The notes under the pieces were generated by a model, which saw nothing but the letters and a program-made list of their open reading frames with translations, ran no database searches and was not told where the DNA came from. Shown here piece after piece: positions 1 through 10,249 of a stretch of DNA of 64,000 nt. Position 1 is the first letter of the stretch; each line of letters starts with the position of its first letter. Origin of the DNA: Morinoia aosen (taxonomy: Eukaryota > Arthropoda > Malacostraca > Amphipoda > Talitridae); the NCBI GenBank assembly GCA_030386875.1, contig CM059572.1, positions 34,903,732 through 34,967,731 of the forward strand. Direction: 5' to 3'. Both the position numbers and the translations under genes were made by a program.

Positions 1-1
1 T

Positions 2-2978
2 TTGCTCAATGAAAATGACCTCACATGGAAAAAAGCCGTGGATCTGGCAACTGCCAAAGAAACTCAACTGAGGGAGACGGTTGTGTTAAGGCAACCTAAT
101 TCCATACTAAATGTGGGCCAGCAAAGAGTAAAGCAAACTGCTATTAAGCCTCAGGGCAAAACTCAGGCTCAAGCTAGCCCCAAATCAGCATGCAGCGGCT
201 GTGGTAATCTGCACTGGCGTAGAGATTGCCCCTATAAAGACAGTGTTTGTCATGGTTGTGGCCAAAAAGGCCATCTTAAGAAGTGTTGCTTTAAATTGAA
301 AAAGCAAAATTCTGCTAAAGACAACAAAAATAATTTTGTGCATGCTATGCATGAGAAAAGGGGGAGGGAACACCACCCTAACCCTAATAGAACTAACAAT
401 GCAGCCTGTGCAGACTATCCAGTTGCTAATCTAGGCTGTTATGGAGAGATTTTCTCAATAGCCGAGGAAATGAAACCCCCAATCAAAATAAAATTGTTAC
501 TAAATGGTGTGCCATTAGAGATGGAGGTAGATACAGGTGCTGCCAGGTCTATCCTTTCAATGGCCACCTACTCTAAAATACCAGCCAAGTCCAGACCCGA
601 GCTGAGACTTTCTGATGTTAAGCTTAGGACTTATGGGGGAGCGGAGCTAGTAGTTTGCGGAGAGATTAGAGCTAACATCCAGCGTGAATCTGGTAATATG
701 GTTCCTCAACTAGCAACTATTGTGATTGTAGACAGGGAGGGGCCAGCTTTGCTGGGTAGGGACCTGATTGATTCCCTTGGGCTAACTATAGTATCAAATA
801 ATGTCAACAAATTGACTACCTGCCCTGAAGAGTTAGCAAATAAATTCCCTGACCTTTTTCAACCAGGTCTAGGTTGCTTTAAGGGAAGGAATTTCAAAAT
901 AGAAGTGGATCCAGCTGTACCACCAAAGTTTTGTAAGGCCAGGAACGTGCCTTACACACTGAGACCTAAGGTGGAGGCAGAACTTGATAGACTGGTGCAG
1001 GAAGGTATCCTCACCCCTGTACAATACTCGAGATGGGCAGCGGCGATCGTCCCTGTGCTCAAGGCTGATCAAAGCATCCGCATCTGTGGGGACTACAAAT
1101 TAACAGTCAACAGAGCCACTAGGCTTGATACCTACCCTATACCCAGAGTGGAAGATCTATTCAGCGGGTTAGCAGGAGGAGTTATATACTCCAAGCTAGA
1201 TATGTCTCAGGCATACGCCCAACTACCCTTGGATGAAGACTCCAAGGAACTCACGGTAATAAACACCCACAGAGGTTTATTTGCCTACAACCGTCTCAGT
1301 TTTGGAATTGCGTCCGCACCTGGAATCTTCCAGCGTGCCATGGAAGGACTATTGCAGGGCCTCCCAGGAGTGTTCTGCTACCTGGATGACGTCCTGGTGA
1401 GTGCCACTAATGAGCAAGAGCACAACAAGCGTCTCTATCACGTCTTATCTAAACTGCAGGAGGCAGGACTAAAACTGAAAATGGATAAATGCCAAATTGG
1501 AGTGCCACAGGTATCCTACCTTGGATACCAAATTGACAAGGATGGGTTGCACCCCACTGCAGAGAAGGTAGCAGCAATCCAGAATGCACCAGCTCCTACT
1601 AATGTAACTCAACTGAGAGCCTACCTTGGGCTGCTAAATTTCTATAGGAAATTTCTAAAATCATCTGCAACTATGCTGGAGCCCCTAAATACCTTACTGA
1701 GAGACAAAACCCCTTGGAAATGGGATGCAAGTCAGGAGAGAGCCTTCCAGAAATCTAAACAAGCCCTCCTGGACTCTCAGACTCTAGTCCACTTTGACCC
1801 TCAGAAACCCATAGTGGTAGTGGCTGACAGTAGTGCGTATGGTGTGGGAGCGGTGCTGTGTCACCTTATTGATGGGATTGAACGCCCCGCCTATTTTGCC
1901 TCCCGAACTCTAACAGCAACAGAACGCAACTACTCTCAAACGGAAAAAGAAGCCCTAGCTATGGTGTTCGCACTTCGAAAATTTCATTGCTACCTGTGGG
2001 GACAGGATTTCACTGTGGTTACGGACCACAAACCTTTGTTAGGACTATTTGATCCGGGTAGAAGCATTCCTCCGATGGCATCCGGGCGCATTCAAAGGTG
2101 GGCTTTACTACTGCAGTCCTACAAGTTCACCTTGCGTCACCGGTCCGGCGTGCTGTTGGGCACAGCTGATGCTCTCAGTCGTCTACCTTTGACAACTCCC
2201 GAGGAAGCCACACCTATTCCTGCGGAATGGACGTCCTTAGTGAATTTCCTCGAGTCAGCTCCAGTCACCAGCACCCACATCCGCGACGGCACCCTAAGGG
2301 ACCCAGTACTTTCAAAGGTGTACAAATACTGCCAAGTAGGCTGGCCTTCGACGGTAATTGGTGACCCTGATCTCGCTCCGTATACTAGGAGGCGGGACGA
2401 ATTGTCCACACAAAATGGCTGTGTGCTCTGGGGAGCAAGAATTATTGTACCCCAAGCCCTCAGACAAGCCATTGTGGATGAACTTCACTCTGGTCATGCT
2501 GGATCATCCAGGATGAAGGAGTTAGCTCGCAGCTACGTGTGGTGGCCCCTTCTGGATAAAGACCTAGAAGAAACAACTAAGTCATGCAGCGAGTGCCTGA
2601 GCACTCGAGCCGCACCGACGAAAGCTGAACTCCATCCGTGGGAATGGCCTGCGAAGCCTTGGCATCGCATACACATTGACTACGCGGGCCCAATGGATGG
2701 AAAATACTATCTAGTGATCGTGGATGCACACTCTAAGTGGGTTGAAATTTTTCCCACATCTACTACAACCTCTAGCGAAACGATCTTGTGCCTGAAACAC
2801 ACTTTTGCGACATTTGGATTCCCAGTAACAATTGTTTCAGACAATGCAACGTGTTTCACATCGGCTGAATTCCAAGAATTTGTGAAGGCATGTGGTATGC
2901 GACATATTACAAGCGCACCATACCACCCTTCAACTAATGGACTGGCGGAGCGCATGGTACAAACTTTCAAGAAGAATA
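2..2978 (+). CDS. Element A Gag-Pol, C-terminal gag through integrase core (partial at both ends)
   Basis: Partial polyprotein, open from the window edge. Two CCHC-type zinc knuckles lie near residues 63-97 (CSGC...CPY and CHGCGQKGH), followed by an aspartic protease with the DTGA active site at about residue 177. The reverse transcriptase has YLDD at residues 460-463. RNase H has the DSS and TDHKPL motifs. The integrase has an H-H-C-C zinc domain near residues 825-865, then the D,D,E core (HIDYAGP, VSDNAT, HPSTNGLAERM). The frame is cut at 2978 by element B. The next codons in the raw sequence belong to B's LTR and bring a false stop at 3011. The role is reverse transcription and integration of element A; in this copy it is broken by the insertion. 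Confidence 0.9.
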
Positions 2979-5325
2979 TGTCGGGTTTTGATCTTACGCC
3001 GTTGGGTGGTTGAATGTAAATATTAATTTTGAACGACAAGAACAAACTCGATCAAGTCTCGAAGCGTAAGGGAAAATTATGAGAAGGAAAATGAAAACGT
3101 TTTTGGAACTCAGCTCGAATTCAGGCGGAATTTATTTGCAGAGGAAACCAGGAAAACTGGCTTGGATCTTGATCTCGGAGAGCTTGTTGAGGTGGCAATC
3201 CGTGCCGGAGGACCCGGCTGGAGTTGACGAAGGCCGGCACGTGATGCAGTAAGCGTGGTGAGTGAGTGGTATTTGGGGAAAACTTGAAGGAGTTCTGATC
3301 AGTGACGTAATGTGGTCACGTTATGAGGTCTGCTTTCCAAACGTCTAGCAGACAATCGAGCTTGAGTGAATGGAGTAGCTCAAAGGTTTGAGGCTCAGGT
3401 AGATTTGCTGGCCTTTCCCAAGGTAATGCCAAATGGCTGGCTCAATAATAAGGTAAGTTTTGTGTAAGTTATAGCATGACTCAGGTTAACAACGTAACAT
3501 TTAACATGGCACTCAGGGAAAACCCAGGGATAATGTGTGATGGCGTTTGTTGACGTGAAACTCTAGGCTGAGTTAAAGGCGGAGCTCAAGGTAAACCCAG
3601 GGAGATTTGACTGTGAGGGTTGTGTGTATGGCGATGATGTAGAGGTCCTGCACAGGAGTCCAGGATGCTGGATTAGGCGTTCCAGGAGAGACATTAAGAC
3701 ATTCCCTACTGAAAATCCAACACAATAATGACAAATCTTCCCACACGGAGAAGTCCGAGAAACTCCTACAGGTTCGACTCCAGCTAACTTGAGAAGAGAG
3801 AGGAAGAATTGAATCAAGAAAGTCTGATACAACTGCTGTTGCTTTAAATGCAAGGCATGAAATTTAAGATTTTTTATTAGTAGACTATTTTGATTTTTCA
3901 AAAGGCAACCGGGGAAAATTCCCCTGAAATCATGGAAGGCACATGATTTAACAAGGCATGGCTTATGAAGCAAAAAGGAGAATTACATCAATTAAGTAAA
4001 ATACGTAGCATGTGGATTTAGATTTTTTTTAATGTACTCTAGAACATCTCGATATCTGTACGAGAATACAGGGAGAAAAATTCCCTAAAGTTAGTTGATA
4101 AAGGTTTTACTGAATTTTTCTGATAAATATCGTTGGCAAGAATGAAGGAATAAAAGGAATAATATTCCCTCTGATAAAAGAAAAAGGAAAACTGCGTTTT
4201 GGATCTCACAGAAGGAAAATACGCAAAGAAAACGAAAGCATGAATATTTCGTGCGGCGGTGGACCCAGCGGCTTCACGCGTCGGCATAAGCCAAAGCCGC
4301 CGGCGTCTTGCACACACTCAATGATAGGCAGATAGTAGTGGGTGTTTGTCACACGAATGCGATGAAGTAAATTAATTTTATTGAGATGATTGATATCGAA
4401 TTAAGTGAGGTTACGTAAATATATGGAATTAGAATGAAGTTCCAAACTTTAGCAAGTAGACATGAATAACTTCGTAATTTATTAAAAGCTATTAAAAAAA
4501 AAGACATCTTTAATGATTATTTTGCGTTTAAACAAGTTTAAGAAAAAAAAACTGCTAGAAGTGATTTGTAAAAAAAATAAGAGAAAATACTATTAGAACA
4601 CATGCTTAAAATGCAAATAAAAATCACGTAGTAGTGACAGAAGACGGCAGAGTTTTCCGCCATTACACAAGACGCTATTGGCAATGAACGCCGGCAATTC
4701 GGCCGCGTTCATTTAAGCAGATATTATCGTAGATTAGTAGGTTCTCGAAAAGAAAAAAAAAGGAACGAAAATGATTATGCTTAGATAATAAAATCATGAC
4801 ACGGAAATGAAATGCACATCGAACATGATTATGCTTTGATAATAATATCATGACACGGAAATGCAATATCTTTACGCTAAATCACGCTGAGAAAAAAAAA
4901 GACAAACAAAAGACACGTGCTACATCAATATTCCCTCTCACAACTACGTAACTTAATAACACTGCACTGTCACTTATTAATACTCACTGACACGACGCAA
5001 AGGAACACGATAATTTTCTAACACATTTAAAACTTACGAGAAATTTGCTTGTAACACTGCCAAAGAAGAACGCCAAGTAAGAGTGGCTGTTTGAATCAAA
5101 AGACGCGCAACTGCGCAGTGTTGCCACCAGAGGGCTTCTCTCTCGAAAAATGTCAAGTGTTATTTTTATTATTTCGTGCATTTACACAAAACTTCAATGA
5201 TTAAGGATTAGAAGTAGAAAATAATTAATAATAAATTATAGTAATATTTTTAATGCTAATGATTAATTTATTTCAGTATGAATAGCAAATTTATAATTTT
5301 TACGCTTATGTAGCGGTATGCTACA
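2979..5325 (-). repeat. 3' LTR of element B (2347 bp)
   Basis: Nearly identical to 10250-12592. On the plus strand it begins TGTCGGG and ends GCTACA. The outer U3 end (5309-5325) is an interrupted palindrome, TGTAGC-GGTAT-GCTACA. It contains AT-rich stretches, a GC-rich patch near 4250-4310, and a CCACCAGAGGGC motif at 5124-5135. Frames of 136 and 92 residues occur inside on the minus strand, but nothing suggests they are real genes. Confidence 0.95.
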
Positions 5326-5340
5326 TTACCCCCCAAGGCG
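5326..5340 (-). other. Polypurine tract of element B
   Basis: Read on the minus strand, a GCCTTGGGGGGTAA stretch directly precedes the 3' LTR start TGTAGC. Position and G-run fit the primer site for plus-strand DNA synthesis, although the tract is short. Confidence 0.6.
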
Positions 5341-5366
5341 CAGACCGAAAGGTCCACCCGCTGCAA

Positions 5367-8300
5367 TCATCTGTAGCGGGAAGGAGGGCGAACTACACGA
5401 CCCTGCCGAGTTCGGCAATTGGCAAATGATACTGAGCGGGGAAGTTTCACCAAACGGGTCTGCAAGTTTAGATCGGCAAGAGTCCTAGGAACAGGAGTTA
5501 CTGCAGCGGGCTCGTCTGGTCTCTCCAGACTTGTCGCTGTGTCAGTAAGAGGACTAGAGTTAGAATCTACGACAGGGTTAGAGATAGGGTTTGAATGTAC
5601 AGGCACGTAGAAAGGGTTACACTCAAGTTGACTAGGCAACAAGGCAGCCAACTGAGGAAGCTGAGATGGTAGATATGATCGAATTTCAGTGGGAGGAGAA
5701 ATCTGCGGAGAGGAGGATGAGTTATGAGTTACACTATGATCAGAAGTGTATGCGACTTTTAACCGATCGATGCTCACAGGGTCGTGTGAGCCGAATCTGT
5801 CGAGAATGAAGTATTTTTGCTTGCGTTTAAGTACTTTGAATGGGCCATCATAAGGGCGCGTGAGTGTAGGTTTTATAGCATCATTGCGGACATACACATG
5901 TGTGCATTCTTGCAGGGCAGGATCTAGCCTGTCCTGGGTCTGGGGCATTCGTGGAGCCACATACTTGATCTGGCGCATGCAATTTTTAAGGGAGGTTACG
6001 TAAGCGGAACGGTCAGCGGATGAAAATTCAGGCAAGGGTTTTGGGTCAACAATGTCGCCGGGGAGACGAAGCGTTGTTCCGTACAACATTTCCGCCGCTG
6101 TGCACTGCTGATCTTGTCTGTGCAAATTTCGTATGCTGAGTAGTACTACTGGAAGTCTATCAGTCCAATCGTGACTGCAATTAAGGCAGCGCAAGGCAGA
6201 CTTGAGGTCTCTGTGGACTCTCTCAATAAGTCCATTTGACTGCGGATGATACGCTGTAGTGGATGTATTTGCACACCCTAAGGCGGTGCTAAGCTCGCAC
6301 CAGAATTTGGAGGTGAATTGTGATCCCCGGTCATGTGTGACACTTAAAGGAACCCCAAATCTAGAGATCCAGTTAGATAAGAAGGCGCGCGCTACCGTCT
6401 CAGTTTGGGTATCAGGTAAAGGGACAGCCTCAACCCAACGCGTGAACCTATCGATGATGGTCAACAAATAAGAATAACCGCGCGATACGGGCAAGGGACC
6501 CACCAAATCTAGGTGTAAAGAGTCAAACTTGTGACCTGTGAATGCACAACTCTGCAGTGCTGCACGATTATGTTTCACCACCTTACTACTCTGACACGCA
6601 TGGCAAGTTTGCACAATTTGCTTGACCTCCTTACGCATCGCTGGCCAGACGAAACGATCAGAAACCAAACGCACTGTACGGTTAATACCGGGATGAGAGA
6701 GGGAATGAAGGTGGAGGACAGCAACTCTGCGGAGCGTCGCAGGAAGATACAAACGAGAGGGTCGCTCGGCATCACGGTACACGCCGTCAACCAAGGTTAG
6801 TTTTGGAGAGGAAGTGTTAGAAGGTTTGAGAAGGTCCTGAAGTTCAGGATCCTCCTTCTGAGCATTAGCAATGTTGCCGAAGGTGATTTCACCACTGGTT
6901 TGGACAGAATTGATTCTGGAGAGACAATCGGCTACAGTATTGTCTAATCCCTTAATGTAACGAATGTCAGTGGTAAACTGACTTATAAACGACAAGTGTC
7001 GAGCTTCCCTAGAGGAATGTCTTTCAGAAGGCATTTTGATCGCTGAGGTCAAAGGTTTGTGATCTGTGTAGATCACAAACTCCCTCGCCTCTAGAGCATA
7101 GCGAAAGTGTCTCACAGATAGGTAGATAGCAAGAAGTTCCCTACCGAACGCGCTATAACCACGCTCAGTGGGCGACAGCTTTTTGGAAAAGAAAGCAAGA
7201 GGAGAGATATTAGTACCTACTTGTTGTTGCAACACAGCACCTACGGCGGTACTGGATGCGTCAACAACGAGGCTGAAATCAGCATTAGCAATAGGGTAGG
7301 ATAATTCAGTCGCGGCTGCTAACTTATGTTTTATCTCTTCGAACGCTCCCCGTGCTGCGTCTGTCCATTTTATCTCAATAGATTTGCCTTTTCGTTTCGG
7401 TTCGAGGAGGTCAGACAAGGGCGCTAAAGTTTGAGCACAGTTGCGTATGAAACGATGGTAGAAGTTAACAGAACCTAGGAACCTTCTTAGTTCCTTCTGG
7501 GTCTGTGGAAGAGGAAAGTTCTTGATCACTTCTACTTTGGAAGGCAAAGGTTTTAGACCTAGGCTAGAGATTTCATGACCTAAGTAAATCAGTGATGGCT
7601 TTCCGAGCTCACATTTTGCAGGATTTACGAGGAGTCCATTGTCGGACAATCTTTGAAAAACGACCCTAAGATGGTCTTTGTGCAACTCTGGGGTTGTGGA
7701 CGCCACTAGGATGTCGTCTAGATAGACATAAGCGAAAGTGACATCAGAGAAGATTTCAGCCATGTGCCTTTGGAACGTCTGAGGGGCGTTCCTCAAGCCG
7801 TATGGCATCTTTAAGAATTCGAAGAGACCGAACGGAGTGATTACCGCGGTCTTAGGAATCGCAGACTCATCCAAGGGAATTTGGTGAAAGGCGGACTGAA
7901 GGTCTATCTTAGAGAAAATTTGTGCTCCCTCTAAATTTGCACTGAAATCATGAAGGTAGGGGATAGGATATCGATCAGGTAAAGTAACGGCGTTCAACCT
8001 GCGGAAATCCCCGCACGGTCTGAATTCACCGTTAGCCTTGGGTACTAGCAAAAGAGGGCTGGCCCAAGGGCTTTTGGAGGTGCGAATGATGCCATCTTCG
8101 AGCATCCTAGCGAATTCTTTCTTAGCTAACGCCAATCGATCAGGCGGCAGTCGCCTAGCACGGGAGAAAACTGGCGGACCCTGCGTCTCTATGAAGTGCT
8201 TGGTACACGTTTGCATGCTGTTAGAAACTAAGTTAGGGTTTGTTAATGCAGGGAAATTTTTAAGTTCCTGTTCAAACATGCACTCCTCCTTGAAAGCAAT

Positions 8301-8774
8301 CGAGAAGGAATGCAAGACATTAGCTTTAGTTATGCTGCAAGCGGGAATTGAGATCTGTGTCTCCTCATCCCTAATACATCTATTCTTAATGTCTACAATT
8401 ATGCCATACTTGGCTAAAAAATCAGCACCAATTATTGGTTCTTGAACATCAGCTATCATGAAGGTAAATCTGAATGTTCTCCTCAATCCCAGACCGCACT
8501 CTAATATTCTCTCCCCGTAACAGGGTATTGGCGTGCCGTTTGCGGCGCGTAAGGTCGCCAACCATGGTTTGTTTTTGTCTTTCACTGTGGCTGGGATAAT
8601 TGATACACTGGATCCAGTGTCGATTAAAAATCGATACTTGGTGACGGGATCGTGAATGGTCAAGAGGCGAGTAGTCTGGGAATGAGGCAACGCAGTACTC
8701 GCTACTATGCGTTGCTGGTGGCGTTTCCCGAAGTCATTTGTTCGGTATAACGCGGGCAAAAGCGTGAGGCGCAT
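5367..8774 (-). CDS. Element B Pol: protease, reverse transcriptase, RNase H, integrase
   Basis: Open frame of 1135 codons. The protease has RFLIDTGSS with D at about residue 52. RT has YLDD at residues 351-354 (7724-7713). RNase H has VVDASS and YTDHKPL. Integrase has an H-H-C-C zinc finger (HPGINR...CHACQ) and a D,D,E core (LDLVGPL, THDRGSQF, HPQSNGLIERV). A chromodomain-free basic tail follows. The listed ATG at 8774 is unlikely to be the real start: pol lies -1 relative to gag and overlaps it by 70 bp, so it is probably made as a Gag-Pol fusion by frameshifting at 8723-8729. The frame has no internal stop and carries all the catalytic motifs I looked for. Confidence 0.93.
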   Translation of the reverse strand: MRLTLLPALYRTNDFGKRHQQRIVASTALPHSQTTRLLTIHDPVTKYRFLIDTGSSVSIIPATVKDKNKPWLATLRAANGTPIPCYGERILECGLGLRRTFRFTFMIADVQEPIIGADFLAKYGIIVDIKNRCIRDEETQISIPACSITKANVLHSFSIAFKEECMFEQELKNFPALTNPNLVSNSMQTCTKHFIETQGPPVFSRARRLPPDRLALAKKEFARMLEDGIIRTSKSPWASPLLLVPKANGEFRPCGDFRRLNAVTLPDRYPIPYLHDFSANLEGAQIFSKIDLQSAFHQIPLDESAIPKTAVITPFGLFEFLKMPYGLRNAPQTFQRHMAEIFSDVTFAYVYLDDILVASTTPELHKDHLRVVFQRLSDNGLLVNPAKCELGKPSLIYLGHEISSLGLKPLPSKVEVIKNFPLPQTQKELRRFLGSVNFYHRFIRNCAQTLAPLSDLLEPKRKGKSIEIKWTDAARGAFEEIKHKLAAATELSYPIANADFSLVVDASSTAVGAVLQQQVGTNISPLAFFSKKLSPTERGYSAFGRELLAIYLSVRHFRYALEAREFVIYTDHKPLTSAIKMPSERHSSREARHLSFISQFTTDIRYIKGLDNTVADCLSRINSVQTSGEITFGNIANAQKEDPELQDLLKPSNTSSPKLTLVDGVYRDAERPSRLYLPATLRRVAVLHLHSLSHPGINRTVRLVSDRFVWPAMRKEVKQIVQTCHACQSSKVVKHNRAALQSCAFTGHKFDSLHLDLVGPLPVSRGYSYLLTIIDRFTRWVEAVPLPDTQTETVARAFLSNWISRFGVPLSVTHDRGSQFTSKFWCELSTALGCANTSTTAYHPQSNGLIERVHRDLKSALRCLNCSHDWTDRLPVVLLSIRNLHRQDQQCTAAEMLYGTTLRLPGDIVDPKPLPEFSSADRSAYVTSLKNCMRQIKYVAPRMPQTQDRLDPALQECTHVYVRNDAIKPTLTRPYDGPFKVLKRKQKYFILDRFGSHDPVSIDRLKVAYTSDHSVTHNSSSSPQISPPTEIRSYLPSQLPQLAALLPSQLECNPFYVPVHSNPISNPVVDSNSSPLTDTATSLERPDEPAAVTPVPRTLADLNLQTRLVKLPRSVSFANCRTRQGRVVRPPSRYR

Positions 8775-9679
8775 TTACGAGCTTGGTCACCAAATTTCTG
8801 GTGATACCAGCATAAATTGCTACTGGCATCACGAGAGCGTGACCGAAAACGGGGGTTTTGATTATTTGACCTATCATAAGATCTACCTCTATCAAAGCGT
8901 TGAGGAGGAGGAGGATAGTGATAGTTGGAGGGATAGTCATAAGGATAGTTGTAGGCATTTTGGTGGCTTTGGAATCTCCCTGGGCCTGGCTGAATGTGAG
9001 CCACGGTCTGACCTATTTGGAAATTTTGGAGAGCTTGCTTTATTTCAGCGATGTCCTGCTGCAGCTTATCTATTTTGGCTGAATTCTGCGTCGTATTTGA
9101 CGGGCTAAAAGTTGTAGCAGCTACATTCAGGGAAGCAACTTGTGATTCTCTTGGCAAATTAATATTTCGGATCACCGTCTCTGCGGCTTCCGCTAATTTT
9201 TCTAACGTTTGCTCGGGCCCTGCTAGTGAGAGGAAAGGACGCACATTAGGGGCTAGTTTGGTCATGAAGACCTCCTTCAGAAATCCTTCAGCTACGGCAA
9301 CTCCTGTAGCGAGTTTCCGCAGTTCTTTAACTAGCGAAGTGGGTGAGAAAGAACTAGAGACAGGAGGGATAGCAGAGGCATCTACAAGACTTCGGAATTT
9401 GTCCGCATCGGACATCTGAAGCCTTGCCAAGATTTTGCCTTTTAAGGTTCCGTAAGGATTGCGATCTGGAGGGTTTTCTAAGAGCTCGTTGGAGTCATTA
9501 AGGAGTTTTGTGGGCGCAGCGCTCACAAGCGCGTAGAATTTGTCTATCTCCTGATTTATCCTATTATACCTAAACACAGCTTCCACCTGGTTGAACCAGG
9601 TGTGCGCGTCCCCTGGAATGAAAGGAGGGAGCCTAACGGGATTTGTGTGTGCTCGGTCTTCATTATCGGAGTCAGGCAT
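8705..9679 (-). CDS. Element B Gag, 324 residues
   Basis: Starts at ATG 9679 and ends at TAG 8705. The N-terminal half resembles the capsid region of arthropod Gypsy Gag proteins (FIPGDAHTWFNQVEAVF). A coiled-coil-like stretch near residues 200-220 (KIDKLQQDIAEIKQAL) follows, then an RNA-binding tail rich in Y, R, S and P. The C-terminus has a CWYHQKFGDQARKC motif in place of a standard CCHC knuckle, as in many arthropod Gypsy Gags. It would form virus-like particles and package the element RNA. Its last codons overlap pol. Confidence 0.88.
   Translation of the reverse strand: MPDSDNEDRAHTNPVRLPPFIPGDAHTWFNQVEAVFRYNRINQEIDKFYALVSAAPTKLLNDSNELLENPPDRNPYGTLKGKILARLQMSDADKFRSLVDASAIPPVSSSFSPTSLVKELRKLATGVAVAEGFLKEVFMTKLAPNVRPFLSLAGPEQTLEKLAEAAETVIRNINLPRESQVASLNVAATTFSPSNTTQNSAKIDKLQQDIAEIKQALQNFQIGQTVAHIQPGPGRFQSHQNAYNYPYDYPSNYHYPPPPQRFDRGRSYDRSNNQNPRFRSRSRDASSNLCWYHQKFGDQARKCASRFCPRYTEQMTSGNATSNA
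8723..8729 (-). promoter_or_regulatory. Probable -1 ribosomal frameshift site (GGGAAAC)
   Basis: The minus strand reads GGGAAAC, phased in gag as G-GGA-AAC, seven codons before the gag stop. This is a canonical X-XXY-YYZ slippery heptamer. Slipping back one base enters the pol frame upstream of the protease. The gag and pol frames differ by exactly -1. I did not model a downstream pseudoknot. Confidence 0.8.
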
Positions 9680-10230
9680 GCTAGCAATCTCTTTTTGGGA
9701 TGCGCAATTAAGAAATCAGTGCCTATGACTTGGGATTTAGTGACAAGGATTTGCGTTAACTCTTTACCTACTCAATCACTCAAATTAAGTTGAAACAGAA
9801 GGAAGGAAAGATGAATTTGGAAACGAGAAATATTTCTGCGGTATGCGGCAATTTGCGTAGGCACGAAATTAAAGCAGGTAAAAAAAATTATTTTTCTACC
9901 TACTCAATCAATCAATAACGTTGAAGAACGCGGGAAAAGAGAGAATGGGAGCGAAAATTTTTACGGTAGTCAGAAATAAATGCACAGCACGGTAATAGGA
10001 AAAAATATTTTCCCTACCTACTGAGGCACATGAAATAAACAAACAAGGACAGGAAATGGCGCTAAAAAAAAATTTTGTTAGAGCTGCTCAGAGAGATATT
10101 AGCACGGACAAACCCACAGGAAATTTCTCAAACTATCACGAAATGGGAAACTTGTCACTACAATGATACGCCAACATTATCCTCTCACAATCTCTCAAAC
10201 ACTTCGAGTTTAGTTATTATTTTTACGAGG
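9680..10230 (-). other. Untranslated leader of element B
   Basis: AT-rich leader between primer site and gag ATG. A CCTACTCAATCA-like motif (plus strand) occurs near 9768, near 9899 and in weaker form near 10014, about 120-130 bp apart. No coding signal was seen. Packaging or translation signals would be expected here, but none is identified. Confidence 0.6.
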
Positions 10231-10248
10231 TTCCCGGCCAATGCACCA
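10231..10248 (-). other. Primer-binding site, tRNA-Gly
   Basis: The plus strand TTCCCGGCCAATGCACCA is the 3' end of a tRNA-Gly (GCC) with its CCA, as I know it from animal tRNA-Gly genes. The minus strand is therefore an 18-nt primer-binding site one base inside the 5' LTR. Confidence 0.88.
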
Positions 10249-10249
10249 G

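Noticed and set aside
3720..3790. tRNA-like GGTTCGACTCC in B's LTR
   Set aside because: Only the T-arm-like string is present. No acceptor stem or anticodon arm can be arranged around it.
3563..3973. 136-codon frame inside B's LTR, repeated at 10834-11244
   Set aside because: Identical in both LTRs simply because the LTRs are identical. No domain, no sign of conservation in LTR C or D.
8038..9419. Plus-strand frames of 120-135 codons opposite B gag/pol
   Set aside because: Shadows of the coding strand of B without domain features.
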